DNA from: Labyrinthula sp. Ha
Taxonomy: Eukaryota; Sar; Bigyra; Labyrinthulida; Labyrinthulaceae
Length of the DNA stretch: 64,000 nt
NCBI GenBank assembly: GCA_015227615.1
Contig: JAALGZ010000022.1
Span: 248,001 to 312,000, forward strand
Reading direction: 5' to 3'
Shown here: in pieces, positions 1-12,117 of the stretch
Numbering within the stretch: the stretch's first letter is position 1
Layout: each line of letters opens with the position of its first letter
The notes under the pieces: model-generated
Databases searched by the model: none
Told to the model about the DNA's origin: nothing
What the model saw: the letters and a program-made list of their open reading frames with translations, nothing else
Program-made: the position numbers and the translations under genes

Positions 1-3000
1 TACGTCTCTCTTGAAATATTCAACTATCTTGTCGCTTGGGGCGTATTCTTTTCCTTCGTACCACCATGACTTGCTTATGTGGATTATTTCCACTTTTCCA
101 ATTAGACTCTCCACCTTATAGACGTTGTCTAAAACTGTTTCTGTAATCAGATATGGGCTTTTCTATTTTAACTTAGTCTTCTGTCGCCCTTTCTGGGTCC
201 CTGCTGCGCTAACGAGCACCCATACTCCTGGGTGGAATCGCAGGACCTTTGATTTGTGTCTTATGTTGTATGCTGAATCATTTCTCACCCTTTGACATCA
301 CACATATCGTATACCTCCTGTTGCTTCTCTTTTATGATTTCCCCAACTTCTGGGCTGCTTCCTGGTACTTCTTTTTGTCTCTTACCGGCCTTAGTGTATC
401 ACCTTTTTCCGTACTCACTGTCCTGACTGCTACCTTCTCTATCAGTCTCGACCTGTTCTCCTCCCGCTCCTCCTCGGTCCTTCCGAAGAACAACTCGTTC
501 GGTGATATGCCCTTGCTTCTTTTTCTTTCCATCGTATTCGTCGTGGCCATAATGTACGGCATTATCTTTGGCCACTCATTGCTCTGGAGGTACAGTTTGA
601 TGCATATCATCTGGATTTGTCTTAATATAGCTACGTTCCTCAACTCTATGCCACCGTTGGTCCAGGGGGGCGTAGCTGATGCTGAAGGTGTGGCCAAATC
701 TCAGCCATCTGGATAGTTCATACATTAGCTCGTTGCAGAAGTGACTGCCTCTGTCGATGATGAGTTCGAAGTTATCTATTAATTCCAGCCACGCTTGCCA
801 TTCTCACAAAACTTCTACTACTATTCTCGCGGTGCATTTCTTTGAGCACGTCAACGAGTGGTTCCTGGCTGATTCATCCATCAGGACCAATATGTGGCCA
901 TATTGGTTTGCGTACAAGAAATCTGCTCTCAGAACCTCCCTTCGATTCTCTGCTATTCTCGTGATATGCCTCTCCATTATTTTCAGCATCGGCTTCCGTG
1001 TGCTATGGAGTCATATTCTGTACAGGTTCTCCAGAAGTGATTTCAGGCTTATACTGCTCGGCAACTCCAAACAATATGTCTTCTCTATTTCCTTCATTTC
1101 CCGGGTTATGGGTGGGTGTACTCCCAGGAAGTGATTATGTAATAGAAGCTGGGCTACTTTCTCTGCTGATATCTTTTATCTCCCTTCGTTATCTCGGTGA
1201 CTCGATCCATCAAATTCTTCCCAATGTCTCATCAGCTCCTGTTCTCTTATTCTGCTCCGCTCCCCTTCATAATTCGAGTTCGCCGGAGACAGCCTGTTTT
1301 TCTGTAGTTCTTATAGCAGCTTCCTCAGCGTCTTTCCATTCTCTTCTTCTGATTTTTCCTAGCTCCCTAAAATGTGAACTGCACTGAGGTGTATTCTATA
1401 ATCGTACCTGTCCTCTCCATCGTTCTCAGGGTTTCCCCATCTCCTCACCAGGTCGACCAGAACGTTGTTCTCACCTTCCACGTGATTGAAGATAAGGTCT
1501 GCTTCTTGGAACTTTGTTGTCCATCTTGCAATTCTATTAACATATGTCTTTGGGTCCGACCATTGGGGTCTCATAATGAACGACAAATTTCTATGGTCGG
1601 TGTAAACCAGTACGAATGAGGGGTGCCCAAGAACCATATATCTTATTCTTTCCATCACTTGAAATATCGGGAATAGTTCCTCTCGAGATGCGTGCCATCT
1701 TCTTTGGCATATGATAACCCCCCGGAAAATAGCATCGGTGGGTTGTATTTCTTGTCCATAACTGCCTTGTACGCTTCTCTTTTCGATTTTTACGTCAGAA
1801 ATACTGCCCAGTACTTCATTGATGCATCGGCGAAAATGTTTAGGTTGCACTCGGGGTCGTACAGATTCAAATTTCTATGCATGGCCTTTGTGATCTCATC
1901 CTTGAACTGTTTCCAATAATATTTCAGCTCTCCTGTCTAGGCTATCGGTATTTGCAGTCTCTTCAAACTTCTCGTGTTCATCTCAAGCTTTACCACCTTT
2001 TCGAATTTGTTCCTTATCTCCATGAGCCTAAATATAGTTGGTTCAAGGCAGTTGCAAACATACAGTACCTGGGCTAATTTGTGCTGATATTTTGGTCCGC
2101 TAATTCCTAGTATATTTTCATAATGTTCCTTCTTGAAATGGTACACTCCTGCTTCTAATTTTCTACCGAAAAACTCCACCTGGCTGCTCATGAACGTGAT
2201 CTTCTTTATATTTAGTCTAACCTTCTACTCCATCACTAGGCTCAGTATTCTATCTAGGACCGCCATGTATCCTTCTTTGTCTTGTGCGAATATTAGTATA
2301 TCATCTATCCATTGCAGGCATCCTTTACCCGATGTATTGGGTTACATATCTCCACTTTTCTTCAATATTTCTCTGAAGATGCGATCCTGAAAAAGCATGG
2401 GGGATTTTTTTTCATCCTTGAACGGTTTCTTGAAACTGGTACGCTGCTTCCCAGGGGGTGTCGAAATTAAAATAATCCTTACTACTTTCTTCTATGGGAA
2501 ATAGTCAAAGCCCGATATTACGTCCAGAGACCAGTATACTATGGCTCCTCTGGTTCTTGGGAGTTGCTGCTCCAGGTTTGGTAATGCTAACTGTGTTCTT
2601 ACAGTGTAGTCGTTCAATTTTCACATATCGATTACCAGTCTCCACTGCTTGTCTGGATCTGGAAACTTCATTGGTACAATATGTATCGATGAAACATACT
2701 TCAGATCTGTTGCTCTGCGAAGTATCTTGGCCTCCAGAAGTAAGTTTATTTTTTTTCTTTAACCAGCGTTCTTTCAATTTGCCTATGGGTCTTGGGCTTA
2801 CGTTCAGCGAGGGTGGAGCTTTCGGTGTTAGTGTACACTCTACCGGTTTCAATCCGCTCATCTTCTCTGTAACTTGCGTTAGGCCGAACGCATCCACTTG
2901 TCTTGATAGGATATTCCTCTACTTCATTTTCTGTGAGAAACTTGCAATGATTTATGAGATCGATTTGTTAACAATTTCAAGTATTAATTTCCTCTCCTCT

Positions 3001-4900
3001 TCTACGGCTAGGTTATCTTCAACTCATCCAAAGGCCGAGTCTCTTGGTAGCATCTTCTCTATTTTCTATGCTGGCATATCTTCAGATAACTTTGTAGGAT
3101 TGATGCTGAGGAGTTCCCGTTCTCCTACTGCCTGTTCGAATAATTTTGTTCCTATATCACCAAAACCAAGTTCAGAATAAACGGTTTCTTTATCATATTA
3201 CATGCGTTCATCTTCCTCACAGGTTTTTCTTTCCTCGAAGCTGGGTTCTCATTGTTCATGTTCCTAGTTTCTTTGCCTTCTTCATATTTCACTGCCATGC
3301 TGCTAAACTGGATTGACAGTTGGTCAGTGACCTCTCAGTCTCTGGTATCCTACTTTGTCTTTAATTTATATGGTGCTAAAAGTATACTTTTCACCTTTTT
3401 CATTCTTGGAAAACTTATTCTCCCAGCACCCCAAAACGTAGTAGCACTTCTATGCCTGTAAATAAGGTATAAAATTGCGAATCATCTACCATAAATACTC
3501 TTATCGAGCCTAAATACACTGGCGATTCATTATCCAACTTGTCTCTTGCAGTTATTTCTCCAATAAGCACAACTGGTATCAGGGTCCTATTGCTAATTTG
3601 GGCTTTCAATTGGCCCCTTGAATAGCCTATCACTCCCCACAGATGCTTATGCATCCTCAAGTTCCCAATCATTTTCCCTCCACCTGAGTCTAATACACCT
3701 TTGAAGCTTTCCCACGTATTTACGAATACGGTCTCTATAAATCTTACTGGGTCTATTCTTGGAGATTGTGCAAATATAATCTGTAGCTTCCTCGTTCTCC
3801 TTATTTGATTAGAGTCGACCTTGTTCGCTATATTCCTCTGGTTGCTCATTGGTTTTCCTTCTTTTTTTTGTGTGGTCAATCTGCAACGAAGTGTCCTGCT
3901 TTCCCATAGTGGAAGCATCTGCTGTTCATGTTCCCCAGTTTGGTGTCCATTGCGTTGAGTACTGTTATCATTCTCTCGGCTAAGGCTTCCGCGGCACCAA
4001 CTTGTGTGGCTGAATATGGAACTATGAATACATTACTTGATTATTGGGTTGTGGGCCCCGGTGTTGAGGAGATTATAGTAGCTGAGTTCAACTTAGTTAT
4101 CTTCTTGGTCAGTTTTCTTGCTTTTATTTGTGCGTCTTCGACTTGGGCCGTGACTTCCAACACTTTTCCGAACTCCTCTATGCTTTCACATTTACCTAAA
4201 ATCTTGTGTTAATTCTCCGTTGCTGTTTCAGAATACGGAGGAAGACGTGAAATAAACGTTTTTATGATGCTCTTTACTGCTGCTGATCCAAGCTGGGGGT
4301 TTGGCCCCAATATCTCCATAGCGTTATACATGAAGATTTTTATGGTCTCAGTTCCGCTATCCAAGTCCTTGGAGGATCTTAAGGCCTTGCTTAGTTTATC
4401 CAAGAAATTCTTTGTTCTACTCTCCTGCTGCATCTTTTCAACCTTCTCAAGGTGTGTCAGGACGTGGTGTGTTTCTTCAATTTATACGCCATGACTTTTG
4501 ATGTTATAGGCTACATTTCTACTAAGCCAGTCCTCGAAGTCAATATCGGGGCCTTGTACTCACACATTTGAAGCGCATCATATACTCCAGTAGCTCTTTC
4601 CTTTCCAATGTTTCAAACACCTCTAGTTTCGATGGTTTAATTTTAGGCGATGCCAAAGTATCCACGAGGCGTTTCATCGAGTCAACATTGTCTTCCTCTG
4701 TCACTGGTCTGATGATAACGCTCCTATTCCCCTTCTACTTACCCTATATTGTTTATTGTTGTAGAATTCAAAAAATTGAGTTTTCTTTCTACCTCCATAA
4801 GTTCCTTCATTTCTCAAAGGTGCTATTTCTACTTCGCTTTCTGATGAACTGTCGTCGTCACCAAATAGGGTACGCAAATATAGATTTTAAATAAGATTTG
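1..4900 (-). mobile_element. Decayed Ty3/Gypsy chromovirus-like LTR retrotransposon, cut by the window start
   Basis: On the minus strand, scattered coding pieces appear in Ty3/Gypsy order. A gag-like region lies at about 3.7-4.9 kb, a protease-like region near 3.4-3.7 kb, reverse transcriptase around 1.9-2.9 kb, RNase H at about 1.4-1.85 kb, and integrase at about 0.3-1.0 kb. The integrase pieces retain ADFLYAN and TPPWTNGGIE, which match ADYLYVN and YSPWSNGSVE in the intact element at 33-41 kb. The first 110 bases read as a chromodomain-like segment (SWWYEGKEYAPSDKIVEYF). It is clearly broken, with many breaks (roughly ten or more), so it is old. No LTR is recognised at the upstream end, and the other end is outside the window. 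The 4.9 kb boundary is only where gag-like sequence stops. Family call is firm; limits are approximate. Confidence 0.85.
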
Positions 4901-7307
4901 AAGCTTCAATGATCGGGTTCTCTTTCTCTTATGTTAATATCTCAAGGTGTGTGCAAGTTTGTATTTTAAAACTCGAGACCAGTATTAACCGTTACCAAAA
5001 CATTTTGTATTACAAAGTTACTTAACGGTAGGCTATGATCTATATCAGACTACCATTTGCAAAGACTAAGATGGATTTTTAATCAGATCAAGAATATTTG
5101 GACTAATATTAGAGGTTAATTGGTGGCTCACAGTTTCAAAATTATTCCGCCAAACTTGTTTCTATGATAAGATGATATCTAATTTTTGTCAATATCAAAG
5201 GCAAAAAAGATTTAATTACTATTTCTAAAAACCGAAGTGACATTTTTTAACAATATTCTACCATATTATTTCAAAACCCAAAAATAGATTTTTTTTGCTG
5301 TTTTAAAAGTAAACTTAAAAAATATATATTTTATTACTTAGGTGGCTTTTCTCTTGTAGAGAAATGCAATATAAGCTGATTCTGTGACACTATATCTGCA
5401 TACCGCTACTTAGAGGAAAGCAGTGAAAAACCTCTAAGACGTATCCTATATCTAACTATTGCACATGAATATAAAAAATTAACAATGAATAGTTCCAAAT
5501 TATCCGAACAGAGAAGAATTTAGTTTGAAAATAAATAATAAAATAGAGAATATTGATAATAGTACGTAAGAAAAGCTGATTTAGTAGAATAATGAGCCAT
5601 GTGATAAAATACTTTTTGTAGAACACATAAGCCAAGAATAAACTTAGAGTAATTTGCCCTAAAAAAGAAAAGAATGTTTTCACTTTTGTGAATTCAAATA
5701 TTCAATATTTTGCCTCTTCAAAATTCAAAAATACTTTAGAAAGGAAAAGACTTCTTTGATTTTATTTTCTCTGATAATACTTCTGATTCAGAGTTGCTTT
5801 ATGTGTTTGACCTTACAATATAGATCCAACATAAACAGGCACAGTAAAAATGAACTACCTTATACTAGCTTAGAAAAATTGTTGGTGAATTTAGTTTTAT
5901 GAGTCATGGTACAGAAACACAAAACCATTTTGGTGGTATAAACTTACGTGGCTGGGGGTTTTCTTTCATAGGAAATGTTTACTCTAAGTTGAGCAACAAT
6001 CTCTGTGCAGGGCATGTCAATTCACTAGACTTCATTCCTTGCATTTAATATGATTGTATGAATATTGTAGCTAGCAATCCAACACAAAAATATTTAAACT
6101 TCAAGGAATCCTTGTATTGCCTTCTAGAGAAGACACGTTGAGTTTCTATTCTCCCAGCATAGTCTCTCATTAGGGATAATCACTGTGCGGTAGTTACCAG
6201 TTGAAGGCGTTCATTTTCTAAATCACCTAGACAGATTTTCAATGCATTTGGCATATGTTGAAAACAAAATCCAAAGTCATTTATGTTAGTATCATCTATG
6301 TTCTTGTGGTACCTAGTACACGTAGATCACATACTCAATTCAGCAGTTATAACATTATTAGACTCACAGTAGGATTATTAACTGCAAACTTTGCTTCTGG
6401 GGAATTAATAATTAAGAATAGAAGCATTATCAACCACTTGAAAGTATATGGTTAATAAGTAGTTGATAAAGAGGGTAGAGAACACAAGAGTTAGTGGTTT
6501 AGAATCAACAACACATACAAGAGAATGATATTTATTGGCAAGGAATTCATTTCAGCACTTGTTCCAAAGATAACTCTGTTAGCTAAACTTAAAATTAAGC
6601 CAAAAACATTTTTATCGATTAGGTACATTTTATCTTTAGCAATGCCTTATAACAATAAAAAAGCGATTCAAGTGCCAGGTAGCTCTTTAAAATCTACAAA
6701 AAATGGTTGAAACCCTTATTTTTGCCGTGGTAGGGTTGGTTGTACCTGAAAATAGAAATATCTACATAAATAACTAGTTTCTACGCCCAAAATATAAGTA
6801 TTGAAGCACTTAGACTTCAGTAGCTCTGCGTTAGCTGGGAAGCACTTTACATATGCACAGATATTGCACCCAAGATTAAAGAAAGAACATGTTATATATA
6901 TAGAAGACTAAATTTGCAATAGAAACTTGTGTTGTATCTTACTGCCCTCTACATCATTGTCTTGTTTCAGTAAATGTGCAAATTATTAGATTGCTACGAC
7001 TTCTGTAAAATGAAAACAAAGCTATAAGGGGTGGTCACCAAGCTTTCCTACATTAGTAATAAATTATTTAGAAGACTTTACCTTGACTTAGCAAACCAAT
7101 TCCCAAAGACAACAAACAAACCTATTTTCTTTCCCTTTGCTATGAAAGTTTTTTTTTATTCCTGAAACTAAAAGTCTGTTAAACTAACGGATATTTCACC
7201 CAGTATCGGATAAAACGAAACTTCGCCGAAATAAATTAGGACACAAAGATTGCCACATTCGTACATATAAATTGCCCAAAATTCATTTTCTCCAAATTTC
7301 TAAAAAA
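4901..7307. other. AT-rich intergenic stretch, nothing recognised
   Basis: About 2.4 kb with only short open frames, none protein-like enough to call. It may hold the LTR of the old element to its left, but I could not match it to any other copy in the window. The last 120 bases are the likely promoter and leader of the ubiquitin-like gene. Confidence 0.5.
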
Positions 7308-9059
7308 ATGCAACTCGAAAACGACGATACTTCTCTGCCTCCCTCTTCTACGTATTCAGATTCCTCTGTAAATCAAAACCCACCAAGCTCATCCCTCGAG
7401 GCAATTGCATCCATGAAACTCAAAATTCTTTGTATGGATGGCTCTAGCTTTCACATAGAACCACTCTCTTCAACGAACACAGTGCTGGATCTAAAAGAGA
7501 AGATAGCTCTTTTAAAGCAGATAGACATTGAAGTTCAACGCTTAATTTACAGAGGAAAAGTTCTTAAGAATTTTGATAAACTGGAAAAGTACTCTATCGA
7601 AGATAACTCGTGTTTACATCTCGTCTGCCGAAGAGAATCGCCCTCTCCTGCCTTGCCTCGATCTAACGGCTCGTCACAGAACCTTTCAACGGCTAACCAG
7701 TCAACTGATAGATGGGATGGAGAAAATGCTACCCAAGGTCTACTGGCGTCACCGCCCCAGGTAAATACTGGAGTACAAGCAGGAACAAACACTGGAGGAA
7801 ATAATAGTTTGATGGTAAATACTGGGGCAATTTCTAGGTTGTTGATGCATCAAATACCAAGTACAAATGTTCGAGTTGCTGGGTCCTTATCACGGGCGCG
7901 TCCCCGGGGTCGTCGACCAGGTAGATTGGGTCGGACGTTTGCTGTTGGGGACAATCTCGAACACGTATACCAAGGCTTTGCCACTCTGGACACCATAAAG
8001 TCTGCTGAGGAATACGCGGAGAAGAATAACATTACTTTTTTTAAGAAATCAGAAGAAAGAAAATTATATCGACGGAAATCAGATCCTGATCTATCGAAGT
8101 TTTTATCTGTCGACTATCTTGACGACTCTACAGAGAGGGCTTTTTGTAAAGAAGATATTGAAGAAGCAAAAGAGTGTTATGATGATACTTTTATTCCACG
8201 AGTTTTTACAAAAGGTCAATGGGTTGATTGCCGAGACACAGTAAATCAGTGGTTAGACGCTACTGTAACTGATGTCCTCGAAGGAGGGAGGAAAGTAAAA
8301 GTTCACTATAATGGCTGGGGTCAACGTTGGGATGAAGTCATTGATGCAAATTCACCACGAATTGCTCGATTTAGGACCAAAACAAAAAATTCTTCTAATT
8401 GTCAGAATTTTTCACCTACAATAAAGCACTGGGTTCAAAATACACCAAAATTAAGAGCAGTAAGAAAAAGCAGACATCAACTTTCTGCACTACTGCCAGA
8501 ACTTGAAAACCGAATGAGCTCTTTGATAAATGACATTAGAAAGCTTCGATCTAATGTTGATCAAACTGAATACATGGATAACGTGGCTCGAGTCTTGAGC
8601 TTGTCTTCGAAAATGGACATAATGGGTCGCGCTATGGTTGACACTGGCGCTGCTTTGGCCAACCGACCTCACTTTCGAAGGCGATATGAAGCTCTAAATG
8701 TAGAAGGATCAATAATAAATTTTTTTCATTTTTCAATGCTACCGTTTGGGTTCAACGCTTGCTTTGAAAAAGACAGAGATGTGAATGGAAACTGGAACAG
8801 AAAAGAACGGCAAGAGCTATTAAACAGAGCTAACTTTGAAAAAGATACTTTTGAGATGCTCCCTCTTGCTCATGATGTTTCTCGAGAAAGAAATCAAGGT
8901 TTGGAACTTCATATCCACACTATTATTGCTTCTGAATTAGGACGTCGACCCCCAAGAGAAGAACCTCAACCAGAAGAACAGAGTGAAAACATGGCCTTGA
9001 TTGAAGAGGTGACTGAAGAAATGACAGAACAAATTGTAAATCAAACAGAAGCCGCTTGA
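7308..9059 (+). CDS. Ubiquitin-like domain protein with a Tudor-knot/chromo-barrel domain
   Basis: Single-exon gene of 583 codons ending in TGA. The ATG at 7308 is the first methionine of a frame that is open from 7272. Residues about 36-108 form a ubiquitin-like domain (VLDLKEKIALLKQIDIEVQ, then LIYRGKVL). Residues about 294-355 (WVDCRDTVNQWLDATVTDV, VHYNGWGQRWDEVI) look like a Tudor-knot or chromo-barrel fold, of the kind found in MSL3/MOF-type and Agenet-like proteins. A serine/arginine-rich linker lies between them, and the C-terminus is acidic, rich in Glu. A helical stretch around residues 390-460 resembles the central part of large ubiquitin-like scaffold proteins such as BAG6, but weakly. 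Role inferred: a shuttle or scaffold that couples ubiquitin-type signals to chromatin or RNA. It ends 25 bp from the convergent PDE6D-like gene. Confidence 0.75.
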   Translation: MQLENDDTSLPPSSTYSDSSVNQNPPSSSLEAIASMKLKILCMDGSSFHIEPLSSTNTVLDLKEKIALLKQIDIEVQRLIYRGKVLKNFDKLEKYSIEDNSCLHLVCRRESPSPALPRSNGSSQNLSTANQSTDRWDGENATQGLLASPPQVNTGVQAGTNTGGNNSLMVNTGAISRLLMHQIPSTNVRVAGSLSRARPRGRRPGRLGRTFAVGDNLEHVYQGFATLDTIKSAEEYAEKNNITFFKKSEERKLYRRKSDPDLSKFLSVDYLDDSTERAFCKEDIEEAKECYDDTFIPRVFTKGQWVDCRDTVNQWLDATVTDVLEGGRKVKVHYNGWGQRWDEVIDANSPRIARFRTKTKNSSNCQNFSPTIKHWVQNTPKLRAVRKSRHQLSALLPELENRMSSLINDIRKLRSNVDQTEYMDNVARVLSLSSKMDIMGRAMVDTGAALANRPHFRRRYEALNVEGSIINFFHFSMLPFGFNACFEKDRDVNGNWNRKERQELLNRANFEKDTFEMLPLAHDVSRERNQGLELHIHTIIASELGRRPPREEPQPEEQSENMALIEEVTEEMTEQIVNQTEAA

Positions 9060-9084
9060 GTTATTTTTTAACAACTTGCATACA

Positions 9085-9778
9085 CTACTCTTCATAGTAC
9101 AAGCGAACTCTAGTTTTACAGAACATCCTCAATCCATCAAAGAAGCTTGTTTCTACAGTTACATTACCCGAAAGTATTCTAAAGTCTACTTCAGAAAAAA
9201 ATGTTACTCTGCTGGAAATTCTCTTCTCTTCGATTTAGCTTCAATAATTTGCTCCCAGGAGTTTGTGGAACCAGCAATGACAAAACCAAAACTGTAGGTA
9301 AATCTTTCAATGCATTCTCCAGTGAAGAAAGCTTTTTGTTCAATTCGAAAATCTTTGATTTCTTCGGCACTGTAAAATTTCAGCTTGCGACTAACTACTT
9401 CACAATCTAGAATTAATTCAATGAAATGATTACCCAGGATTTTAGCGGGAATGTAGGCCCGTACCTCAGTTCTTAACATTTGCCTAAATTGCCCTTTTTC
9501 TGCTTTCCAAAGAAGAACCTGTTCATCCAGATCTCTCAAGGTCATTCCTAATATCTGAAATCCCATTGCAATTCTTTCAGCTTCAGGATTCTTTGAAACT
9601 CTAATTTCTCCCTGACTGCGACTTCTCTTGAGCATATTCCATTCTACCTCAGCATCCTCCTCATCTGATGTGTCAATGCTGAGTTTCTTCGTCTCTACAA
9701 AATGAAGGAAACACTACAGTCACCGCTGAATGAATCCAAAATCTTGGCTTCCTCATGTGTGTCCTTTTTAATTCTCAT
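9085..9778 (-). CDS. PDE6D: PDE6-delta-like prenyl-binding protein (3 exons)
   Basis: PDE6-delta extracts prenylated small GTPases and other lipidated proteins from membranes and delivers them to cilia. Exons on the minus strand: 9778-9724, 9694-9208 and 9178-9085, separated by two 29-nt GT..AG introns. Matches to the family run through the protein: MGFQILGMTLRDL, IPAKILGNHFIELILDCEVV, VVSRKLKFYS, DFRIEQKAFFTGECIE, SFGFVIAGSTNSWEQIIEA. The last exon supplies the C-terminal beta strands (ILSGNVTVETSFFD, then TRVRLYYE). Without splicing, the frame would end before these conserved strands. The first short exon gives the N-terminus MRIKKDTHEEAKILDSF; its start is less certain. The gene lies head-to-head with the channel gene, 64 bp apart, and tail-to-tail with the ubiquitin-like gene. 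Confidence 0.85.
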
Positions 9779-9842
9779 TTTATCCTTAAAACTGTTAAAA
9801 CCTCTTTGATTGCTTTAGCCGTTCTTTCTTAAATGCTTTCAA

Positions 9843-11798
9843 ATGGTACGAAAAAGGATTACTCCCTCATTGGGTTCAGACTTAAGCAGGTCAATGAGTT
9901 CTAAGTTTAATCTAGTTGAACAAGAGTACAAGATGAATTTAATTTCTAGACGCCCATGGGGTTTCATTGACCCAAACAGTGTTTTTTTTGTTCTTTGGAA
10001 TGTGTTCTTGGCACTTTTAGTTCTTTACACAACATTCACTCTACCCTTTGTCTTGGCTTTTTACAGTGAAGATGGTGTCAGCTCAGCTTACGAAACATTT
10101 ACATTTGTGGTAGATCTGTTTTTCTTGCTCGATATATTGATTCAATTTAGAACAGGAATTGTCTCACCATTTAATTCTGAGGTGGTTCTCTTTGATCAGA
10201 AACTTATCTTTTGGACTTACATGAAGGGTTTCTTCATTCTTGATCTACTTTCTAGCTTACCTTTTGACTATCTACTTTCAAACCCCGATCTTAGAGCCAC
10301 TCAACTCTTGAAAACTTTGAAGACTGTAAAGATAATTAAAGTTGCGAGAATTTTCAAATTACTTCGGATTGCTAAATTAACTGTTTTTCTCAACAAACTA
10401 GAGGAGTACTTGGACAACATTCTTAAACCAGCAACAATCCGACTTCTCTTTACTGCGCTTTGGCTTTTGATTATTACCCATCTTGGGGCCTGTGTCTGGT
10501 TTGGAGCATCAAGAGTAATTCCATCCGATCTGCAGCCAAACTGGGTGCAGAAAATGTACTCTAATTTTCACAATGGAACCTTTGGTAAATTCTGTAAAAT
10601 AAATTACTTTTTAGATCCGGGAATATCTAAATCGGAGCTTTACTTGAATTCTGTCTATTGGAGTGTCTCTACATTAACCTCAGTCGGGTACGGGGACATT
10701 TCAGCTGTAAATGATTTCGAAAGAGTAGTAGCAGTTCTCATCTGCTGGACAGGTGCAACTGTGTTTGGATTCATTTTGGGTTACCTTTCACAAATTATTG
10801 GGGCAATGAACAGGACCAATTCACAATTTCATGAGAGAATGGACAGAATTCATGCATACCTTCGCTACCGCCAAGTTCCTAGAGTACTTAAGCGGAAAAT
10901 CATTCGCTATTTCCGGTACTACTTTACGAAGATGTCTGTTTTCGATGAAAAGCAAATTCTAAATGATTTGTCCAATTATCTTCGGGTAGAGCTTTCGATG
11001 TTCTTAACAGCTGGAGTGCTTAGCACCGTAACAATCTTCCAAGACATAATAGATCCTAGTTTTTTCTCAATGATAGTAACAATGTTGAGACCTCTAAGTG
11101 TCAGCAAGGATGAATTTGTTTACCAATTTGGTGATGTTTCAACAGAAATTTACATCTTGATTCGGGGAGAAATTGTAATGTACAATAAAAGTGGGATCAT
11201 TCTTTCTACAGTAGGAAGTGGTAGTCACTTTGGTGATAATTTTACAAGAGATTTTGGGCAGAAGCTTAGAAGAGTAAACACAGCAAAAGCTTCACAAGAA
11301 TCAGATTTGTTCTCACTTTCTAAAGAAGACATTAAGAAGGTAATGAATGTTTTTCCAGAAATAAAGAAGAAGATTGAAAAAGATCTACAAGTAAAGAGAA
11401 AAGTTTTGGAAAATCTTCAAACAAAGGCGAAAATGTTGAAGTTAGCTACAGATGCAAACCAACTTCCGGAGCAAGTCAACAAACGCCGTCTAGCGCTTGA
11501 TCTTAATGCAGTTTCAGGAAAGATTACAAGGACAAGCCTTAAGCCGAATCAAATTCGAAGAGTTTCGTTGCAAAAAGTCCTCGAAAAAAAATATCATGAG
11601 CCTTCCTCCAGGCGAAGAAGTTCAAGTCAAAGGAGATCAAGCGCTCTAACAAGTCAAGATCTACAGACCTCATGGAACATCGACGTCCGAGAAAGCGAGC
11701 GTTTTCTCTCTCAAGCACTTGTGCTGAAAGAGGACAGCAAGAATGCAACCTCTAGAGGTTCAGATCTTTTTAAAAAGTTTAAAAAAGTTTGCAAATAG
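9843..11798 (+). CDS. Cyclic-nucleotide-binding-domain voltage-gated K+ channel (HCN/EAG/CNG type)
   Basis: A 651-residue single-exon channel. Six membrane segments can be placed: S1 about 46-72, S2 86-105, S3 128-145, a basic S4 at about 150-185 with repeated Lys/Arg every third residue (LKTLKTVKIIKVARIFKLL), S5 200-222 and S6 295-320. The pore loop carries SVGYGD near residue 281, the K+-selective filter. A C-linker follows, then a cyclic-nucleotide-binding domain at about 385-495 (FGDVSTEIYILIRGEIVMY, GSHFGDNF). The phosphate-binding cassette is poorly conserved, so ligand binding is not assured. The C-terminal tail is basic and serine-rich (RRRSSSQRRSSA), with possible kinase sites. The ATG is preceded by a 64-bp divergent promoter shared with the PDE6D-like gene. 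Confidence 0.92.
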   Translation: MVRKRITPSLGSDLSRSMSSKFNLVEQEYKMNLISRRPWGFIDPNSVFFVLWNVFLALLVLYTTFTLPFVLAFYSEDGVSSAYETFTFVVDLFFLLDILIQFRTGIVSPFNSEVVLFDQKLIFWTYMKGFFILDLLSSLPFDYLLSNPDLRATQLLKTLKTVKIIKVARIFKLLRIAKLTVFLNKLEEYLDNILKPATIRLLFTALWLLIITHLGACVWFGASRVIPSDLQPNWVQKMYSNFHNGTFGKFCKINYFLDPGISKSELYLNSVYWSVSTLTSVGYGDISAVNDFERVVAVLICWTGATVFGFILGYLSQIIGAMNRTNSQFHERMDRIHAYLRYRQVPRVLKRKIIRYFRYYFTKMSVFDEKQILNDLSNYLRVELSMFLTAGVLSTVTIFQDIIDPSFFSMIVTMLRPLSVSKDEFVYQFGDVSTEIYILIRGEIVMYNKSGIILSTVGSGSHFGDNFTRDFGQKLRRVNTAKASQESDLFSLSKEDIKKVMNVFPEIKKKIEKDLQVKRKVLENLQTKAKMLKLATDANQLPEQVNKRRLALDLNAVSGKITRTSLKPNQIRRVSLQKVLEKKYHEPSSRRRSSSQRRSSALTSQDLQTSWNIDVRESERFLSQALVLKEDSKNATSRGSDLFKKFKKVCK

Positions 11799-12117
11799 GA
11801 GCTTGTTTGTTTACTAGAGTTTGTTTGTTTGGTAATTAGATTGATGTTTATTTTTATAACCATCAATTCTATTTCCTGATTGTTTAAGTAGTCTATTCGC
11901 AAATTTTCTCGTACAAATACAGCCCAAAATCCAGCAAAAAAGCAGTTATTACCCAAAAAGTTTTATGGAATTGTAATGTTGTGATAGTTAGGTTGATATT
12001 TGTAACATGGCATAATGTTGATAGACGTGTTTATCGTTTGACTTGTTCCCGTGTCAGAATATCACAATAAGACAAATCCTATCCGTTAAGTTATTTCAAC
12101 AAGAAGAAGAAAGAAAA

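Noticed and set aside
249-716. Long plus-strand open frames over 249-3461 with hydrophobic translations.
   Set aside because: They are antisense shadows of the decayed retroelement on the minus strand.
5330-6010. A weak resemblance between about 5340-5400 and 5945-6010, as if a 600-bp repeat.
   Set aside because: Only short runs agree and gaps are needed; it could be AT-rich chance similarity. A self-alignment would decide.
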